NCBI GenBank assembly: GCA_023374025.1
Contig: SIJG01000020.1
Location: 1,539,020 to 1,603,019 of the forward strand
Length of the DNA: 64,000 nucleotides
Direction of reading: 5' to 3'
Source of the DNA: Heterodera schachtii
Lineage: Eukaryota; Nematoda; Chromadorea; Rhabditida; Heteroderidae
Numbering within the stretch: position 1 is the stretch's first letter; each line of letters opens with the position of its first letter. The position numbers and the translations under genes were made by a program. Positions 58,801 to 64,000 of the stretch are shown one piece after another. Under the pieces are notes generated by a model. It did not search any database, was not told the DNA's origin, and was given only the letters and a program-made list of their open reading frames with translations.

Positions 58801-60179
58801 GCCGTCCTTTTCGGGCAGTTCACCGGCAACGCCGGGCGCCGAATTTGTGCCGGCGGTGTTCGAAAAGCGTAACAACTCCTCCAGCTCCACGTCGTCAAAG
58901 CCGGCCGGAAGAAAGGGCACATTGGCGGAATTACCGAGCAAATGGCTGAACGCGCGCGGGTCGGGCGCCCTAAAAATGGATGAATTTTGGAAAAAATGCC
59001 AATACAATTTAAAAAAATATAACCTAAGTGTGTTCCTTATGCAAAATGGAGGAAAATTAACTATGTTTTCCATAAAAACTATTAAAAAATTATACCCTCT
59101 AATATATTAAAATGGAAGTTTTTGAAGAAAATTTGGCACAATTTCTCCAAATTTGGTGCATTTTATTAGGATTAATGAAAAAAATTTCAAAAAAATTCCC
59201 CTGAATTGATCAACACTTTCATAATTTTCAATTTAAATGAAAATGTGCCTCAAAATAACATCAAATTCAAACAAAATTGCAATTTTTGAAGTAGAAAATT
59301 CTAACGCCCATTCCCTCAATTTTTAAAATCAAAAAATTTTAATTTTCGGGGGGTGCGAGATGAATCGAATGGCACACCTCCGTATGGACATGGAATGCTG
59401 GCTTTGCTGCTGGTCCTCCATGTTCGTCCACCGCTCCTCGTAGGCCACAATTTGGCCCGTCTCGGCGCTGAAGATTGGCTGCAAATTGGTGGGAAATGCG
59501 CCCGGTCCGCACACGGATTGGTCATGGTCACTGGCGACGGAAAATGCCAACGACAGCGGTGCCAATGGTGGACATTGGAAACTGAACGGGAGGGGAAAAT
59601 TTAGGAAAATTGCTTAAAATTTTGGGAAATTTTTTTTTTTTTAATTTAAATTGTCAATTTCAATGCCCTTTCCGCCGTTTTTCGAATTATATAATAATTT
59701 TTCAAAAAATATTAAATTTGGAGGCCTAAAACGCCCTTTTTTTTTACCTTTTGTGTAGTAAAACCTTTAAAAATGATTTCTATTTCCGCATTCCACCATT
59801 TATGGTAGTATATTTTTAGCGAAATTTCACAATGAGTGCACCAAAGTTAAAATTCATTAAAAATCCTTTTTTAAAAAAAAACATTTTTACGGATTTTAAC
59901 GGCAAATGGGTAATTTTGGAAAAATTAATTCCCTTAAAACCAATAATTTCTTAATAAAAGCATCGCAAATTCATTATGAGATGGTGTTGGTACCCGTAGG
60001 ATTGGCTGATGTCAAATTCGGGAATGTTCCGCGTGGCAAAATCCACCGCCAAATGCCTAAACGGGGAAAACAAAAATTTGGTTTTTTTCTCTCAATTTGC
60101 AATGGATTAATTACCTAAAAACGCGTTCCGCCTCTTCTTTAATCGCGTCATCCAAACAGGATTTTGGTTGCAAAGACAT
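46836..60179 (-). CDS. SKIC2: SKI2 (SKIV2L/SKIC2) RNA helicase of the Ski complex
   Basis: A 34-exon gene of about 1501 codons (human 1246). Exons: 60115-60179, 59994-60056, 59378-59581, 58752-58969, 58170-58545, 57900-57965, 57646-57852, 57189-57334, 56814-56902, 56617-56732, 56274-56297, 56091-56197, 55977-56039, 55838-55921, 55291-55540, 54856-54915, 54394-54546, 53798-53944, 53409-53498, 53252-53357, 52767-52928, 52014-52316, 51661-51717, 51296-51412, 50825-50955, 49896-50080, 49732-49808, 49333-49413, 48950-49141, 48482-48580, 47976-48146, 47581-47715, 47157-47322, 46836-46879. The ATP-dependent helicase feeds mRNA to the cytoplasmic exosome. Motifs: AHTSAGKT (about 410), DEVH (about 500), LSATVP (about 529), [15 protein letters not shown] (about 790), [11 protein letters not shown] (about 828), and the Ski2/Mtr4 ending [10 protein letters not shown]. 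Anomalies: a frame jump inside exon 5 (a 47-nt intron would fix it), a lost acceptor before exon 20, one extra base in exon 20, and a GC-AG intron 14. Extra length comes from Gly/Gln/Ser-rich inserts. Confidence 0.92.
47739..47948 (+). repeat. Three tandem tRNA-like units in SKI2 intron 31
   Basis: Three consecutive remnants each show an A-box-like CTAGT or CCAGTGGTCTGCGCTC and a B-box-like GGTTCAAACCC, GGTTCGGACCC or GGTTCAATGC. The middle one (about 47806-47877) is best preserved but its anticodon loop is too long and the acceptor stem does not pair, so it is not a functional tRNA. It is antisense to SKI2. Confidence 0.5.
50228..50810. mobile_element. 567-bp MITE with CATAC ends in SKI2 intron 25
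   Basis: The element is 50236-50802, with perfect CTTGAGGC duplications and ends CATACATGAAATAG and CTATTTCATGTATG. It contains repeated GGGGGG-TCGACCCC, ACTTCGTTCGTATGA and one GC-rich hairpin word (50550-50575). It is the same family as the nested element at 15569-15907. It lies only 22 bp from SKI2 exon 25. A single related end occurs near 51808 (CATACATAAAATAGGGG). Confidence 0.85.
52434..52660. repeat. Purine-only tract in SKI2 intron 21
   Basis: About 225 bp of nearly pure A/G (GAGAGA, GAAAGA, GGAGAG words). ORFs across it on the minus strand are Ser/Phe/Leu-rich artefacts. It could form triplex DNA and, in the SKI2 transcript, is a very long polypyrimidine tract. Confidence 0.7.
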
Positions 60180-60359
60180 GTGAAAATAAAAAAGAAAAAG
60201 CGGAAATTTTGAATTTGTGGCTCCTGCAAAATTTCACTTTTTGCGTCAATTTTAATGATTAGCTCTAATTTTTTCTTTTTTTCATCAGCTCCCAATGGCC
60301 TGAAACGCACGAAAAAACGAGCTTTCTTTTTTGGTGGTTGTTAAGCTACTTTTCGAGTT
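60180..60359. other. Presumed SKI2 5' flank with dispersed repeat
   Basis: About 180 bp upstream of the SKI2 ATG before the next transposable element. Half of it is a copy of the dispersed repeat (GGCCTGAAACGCACGAAAAA, GGTGGTTGTTAAGCTACTTT). No TATA box is seen. The promoter is either very short or overlaps repeat DNA. Confidence 0.35.
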
Positions 60360-61681
60360 ATTAGTGCGGTGGCCGAACGTTTCGTCACTGAACCTTTCGT
60401 CACTAAACTTTTCGTCACTGAACCTTTCGTCACTGAAATAAAATAAATAATTTTAAAATGAAAAATAAATAAATTTTTTAAAATTATATACGTACATAAC
60501 TGATTTATTTGAAAAAATATCAGTCTAATATTTAATTTTCTGAATTTGTGGGTTATTTCAGATATTTGGCTACTGTTGAGTACAGGAAGTGTGTTAAATT
60601 TAGTGACGAGAAATTTTGAGGAATGGCATAATATGTAAAAAGTGCTTCTTGAACCAAACCAGGGTTCTAGTCGGTTTTACGCGTCCCATCATTTACACGT
60701 CACAAAAACAGTTTTTTCAAACCGTCAATCGAAACTTTATACCTTCCGAATCGTCTAATTGTTCTTGATTGTATACTTTATTATCGAAATGTGCAAAAGC
60801 AACGCTAAGCACACTTAATGATGTTAGCAGAAAGTAAATTAATGTAAAAAAATATACAAAAAGCCTAAGCCTAGGCTTAAGCCTAAAGAGCTTAAGAAGT
60901 CTAAGCAATATGAGTTGTCATGATACCTTAGGTTTAACAAAGAAATTTTAGAGATTATTGAATACCGGACAAAAAAATAGGTTTCATTCTTAGTTATTAG
61001 TACGGCTAAAATACCATGGACCAGGGATGGCACGAAATTCCGATTTCCAGGGTAATTTTGGGGCATCGGATACCATCCGTGCCATCGACACAAAATGTCA
61101 TGGGACGCGTAAAGTTTCATTGGACGCGTAAAACCGACTAGAACCCCAAAGCAGTGTAAGCATTTTGTTAGGCGAATGCTTAATGAATTTTAACGCTAAT
61201 AACACATTTTTGCTGATTATAATGTACCGGTCAACAATTAGGGGAAAAGACCTTAAGACATCGTCCATTTATCTGCAACACAACAATTTGTAACAACTCT
61301 TTGCTGGATTCAAACAACCTGCAGACAATACCCATTGAAAATTTAATCAAAAAACAATTTTTCGAACGCCCATATCTTTTTTCTATTCATGAATCGGTTA
61401 GCATTTGCTTAGAAAAAGCTTCTAAACAAGAGCTTTCGATTTATACCAAGATTTTCCAATTTGGTTGTCAAAAGCCTTCAGAAGCTCATTTTCGGAATGG
61501 TGTGTTAAGTTAAATTTTCATACCATTTAGCACAAATTTAATGGGTTTTGGCTAAAAAATTTATAAAGTGTATGGCATAGTGTTTAATTTTTTAAACATT
61601 TGTTTCAGTGACGAAAGGTTCAGTGACGAAAAGTTCAGTGACTAAAGGTTCAGTGACGAAACATCAGGGAGCCATTAGTGC
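60360..61681. mobile_element. 1.3-kb element with multimeric inverted ends
   Basis: The element is 60368-61673, with perfect ATTAGTGC duplications. Each end is about 65 bp and is four iterated copies of TTTCGTCACTGAACC-type words in opposite orientation. The outermost bases are GGTGGCCGAACG and, on the other end, GGCTCCCTGATG. A second inverted pair (GGTTCTAGTCGGTTTTACGC, from about 60663 and to about 61146) marks a nested element. No transposase is visible; its ORFs lack coding features. Confidence 0.75.
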
Positions 61682-61794
61682 CATTATCAAGGTTTTTATT
61701 TTTAGAGCATCAAAATTAAAAAACAATTTTTTTTCAAATAACTATTTTGGTGTTTGCCCGTAAAAAATACAATAAAAACAAAAAAAAACTTGGA

Positions 61795-61825
61795 GGTTCG
61801 AGTCCGTTGTGCAACATGAATATTT
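61795..61825 (+). repeat. tRNA-like B-box remnant
   Basis: GGTTCGAGTCCGTTGTGCAAC resembles the 3' half of a tRNA but no 5' half pairs with it. Confidence 0.35.
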
Positions 61826-61876
61826 AATTTATTTTTGTCCAAAATATTAAAAAATACAATTTTTGGGAATTATTTT

Positions 61877-62524
61877 AAAAGGTGGGCATAGGTGTAGAAT
61901 TGCGGTCCCGACGGAAAATAAACTTAAAAATTTTATTTGGTTTTTCCTGGGGTGAAAAAATGTGCTGATTACGAAACTGAGCTCAGATTTTGTAAAATCA
62001 CTGATTTTATCTTTGATTTTTTCTCAAGTACTTAATTTTTTTCGAAAACTTTAAAAAAATTAATCAGGCGTAAAAAATTCATATAGATAATTTGTCTGAA
62101 AATAGCTTTCGAATGAGCTATTGAATTTTTGGAGAAGTTAAGTTTTTAATTTTTTGCGATTTTTTAAAATTTAATTACTGCCCATTACGGGTCATGTGAG
62201 ATGGGGTCTCGGGTTCGAGCCCGCTTGGCAGCAGTTTATTTTTTTGTGAGAATTGATGAAAAATCATAGACAAAATGATGGCTTTTGCAAAATCTGAGTT
62301 CATATTCGTGATTAGAACATTTTTAGACCACAAATTCTTGTAAAGAAAATTTAAAAAATTTTGAAAAAAATCAAGAACTTGATGAAAAACCAAAAATCAG
62401 TGATTTTACAAAATCTGAGCTCAGATTCGTAATCAGCACATTTTTTCACCCCAGGAAAAACCAAATAAAATTTTTAAGTTTATTTTCCGTCGGGACCGCA
62501 ATTCTACACCTTTGCCAAAAGGTG
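61877..62524. mobile_element. 632-bp foldback element with internal tRNA-like sequence
   Basis: The element is 61885-62516, with perfect AAAAGGTG duplications. The arms of about 125 bp are almost perfect inverted copies (GGCATAGGTGTAGAATTGCG on the left, GGCAAAGGTGTAGAATTGCG on the right). The centre contains a tRNA-like stretch with GGGTTCGAGCCCGCTTGGCA near 62207. No ORF of note. Confidence 0.85.
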
Positions 62525-63660
62525 TTTTTCCCAATCAAATAGGACAATCTTGATATCAATCGAAAGCCCCTGCCTGATTAGGAGAAGCTTTTTCTAATTT
62601 GATGAGTTCGAAAAAAGATATGAGCGTTCGAAATTTTGTTTTTTGAATAACTTTAGATCGGAGCGTAAAAAACAAAACAAGGGCGTTAAAAAAGTTCGCA
62701 AATTTTTTTCTCTATCGATATGCAAAATTTAAAGAAAATCTGACTGTCGAAAAAAAATATTTTTTTTTGAATCCCAACGTCAGCGAACAATCCGTCAGTG
62801 GATGACAATCCCATAGTAATGGAATGAATGTCTGTCAATAGACAATTCGGCAGAAATTTTTTTGAGGTAATATTAAAAATCTTGACATAATGATTGATGA
62901 ATTTAATTATAAAATATGTTTATAGTTTAAATGGTATATATGACTAAGACTCCAATTTTTATGTGCTAAAAACTGCCAAAATAGCTAGGTTTTAGGTTCT
63001 AAAAAACCCCCAAAATAGGTGCTAAAATGGGAAAATAGGTGCCCAAAAGTTCCAAATTTAGGGGTGTAAAATCGAAAAATTTTTCAAAAAGCAAAAATAT
63101 TCTTCCAAATCATGGAGAATACCTATTTTCAAAATCAAAAAAATTATCGACACGAAAATAAATAAATAAATTTTGGAGGTGAATTTTTGAGAATTTTTAT
63201 TTATTGGGAGTGTATTTTGAAAATTTTAAGGGTCGATTCATATGGATGTATTTTTTGAAAATAAATTTTGGGTCGATTCTTAGGGGTGTATTATTCCTTT
63301 TTATTGCATTTTTGTTAACAATCTTTGGGCAAAATGCCAAAATTGGTGAAAAAAAGTTTTCAAAAATTTAGGGTTTTAGGTGCTAAAAATAAAAAACTAT
63401 AAAATAGGTGCTAATATTTCGAAAAGTAGCTTAACAACCCCCAAAAAAACATGTTTTCCGTGCATTTCAGACCATAAGTCCGGGCCCCGAATTCGAACAA
63501 AAAGTCGAAAAATCATTTTTCAACAAAATTCACATTCATTCAACTAAAGCAATCAAATAAACGAAAAGGGGCATAAATAAAATAAGAGATTGTTCGATCG
63601 GTAAAGCTCAGAAATATGCAACCAAATATTGTAAAACACACTTTCGTGATCGGGGTTGAT
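62525..63660. other. AT-rich repeat DNA, no gene
   Basis: Contains iterated AAAATAGGTGC/TTTAGGTGCTAAAA words (62985-63420) resembling the other word-built MITEs, and one dispersed GGTGGTTGTTAAGC-type copy (63415-63480). No paired ends or coding region could be defined. Confidence 0.4.
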
Positions 63661-63957
63661 AAAAATTTTGGCTGTGATTAACAGTCTAATGAGTATAGTT
63701 TTGTGGCAGATTCGGGATTCCACGGTACGATCGCCACTAATCCGAAACAATAGTGTTCCGAATAAGAACATATTGCTGGATGAGATGGATCAGGCGATTT
63801 GCGGGCAGTGATTCCACGGGGACCAAGAAGACACGCTCCCAATTGGAGTCGCGTCCACGCCACCAAACAGCCAAATATCCTGCTTCTCCAAAACGCATCC
63901 CTCCCAATATTTCTTTTTGAGTACGTGCGTTTCATCAAATTCAACTATTCGCCTAAT
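63661..63957 (-). pseudogene. Merlin/ISXO2-type DDE transposase remnant
   Basis: The minus strand reads VEFDETHVLKKKYWEG, then DIWLFGGVD, then in another frame FLVPVESLPANRLIHLIQQY and NTIVSD followed by a stop and WRSYRGIPNLP. This order (EIDET, WVFGGVD, FLVPV, IxSDxWxxY) is that of the ISXO2-like/Merlin DDE domain (IS1016 relatives). The first catalytic Asp (FDET) and second (VSD) are present. One frameshift near 63827 and an in-frame TAG right after the second Asp show it is dead. The N-terminus would lie beyond the right edge. Confidence 0.7.
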
Positions 63958-64000
63958 AAAAACACTCAAAGCAAATTGTGTGGGTGACAACCTGGGCCGC

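Noticed and set aside
61301..61513. 70-residue ORF inside the 60368-61673 element
   Set aside because: No recognisable domain and no typical coding composition; possible but unsupported.

Overview
The window reads as nuclear DNA of a nematode, most likely a plant-parasitic tylenchid of the cyst-nematode type. The reasons are AT-rich DNA with many small exons, introns that end in TTTTCAG, two clear GC-AG introns (known to be common in Globodera), and a cluster of secreted ubiquitin-like genes. The genus is an inference. There is no sign of prokaryotic organisation, rRNA, intact tRNA genes or CRISPR.

Layout. (1) 28-2523, minus strand: nine exons of an unrecognised secreted protein that runs off the left edge. 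(2) 3.8-6.0 kb: two non-autonomous hAT-type elements with perfect 8-bp target duplications. (3) 6362-22706, plus strand: a complete 37-exon BLTP2 gene (KIAA0100/hobbit/FMP27, a bridge-like lipid transfer protein), 2003 codons. (4) 23128-29670, plus strand: a complete 12-exon TGS1 gene (cap trimethylguanosine synthase), 562 codons. (5) 31.0-44.3 kb, minus strand: an accessory island with a signal-anchored, diverged ubiquitin-like (Ubl) gene family. It holds one intact gene (42191-42892), two damaged genes, one fragment and two orphan promoters. All share one promoter module with a TATA-like CATAAAAG about 95-105 bp before the ATG. One multi-Ubl gene is interrupted by an 857-bp hAT-type element. 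(6) 46836-60179, minus strand: a 34-exon SKI2 gene (SKIV2L/SKIC2, the helicase of the Ski complex), about 1501 codons after allowing for three local anomalies. (7) 60.3-62.5 kb: further elements with 8-bp duplications. (8) 63.66-63.96 kb: a broken Merlin/ISXO2-type transposase at the right edge.

The housekeeping genes were assembled exon by exon. Splice phases were tracked throughout and each summed CDS is divisible by three (SKI2 only after its local corrections). TGS1 and SKI2 both act on RNA (cap hypermethylation and exosome-coupled decay), and BLTP2 moves lipid at membrane contacts. They do not form a pathway. The accessory part is dominated by non-autonomous DNA elements, many with intact 8-bp target duplications. 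A GC-rich hairpin word is shared between otherwise unrelated elements. The Ubl cluster with its common promoter is the best candidate for an undescribed system, possibly host-directed effectors.
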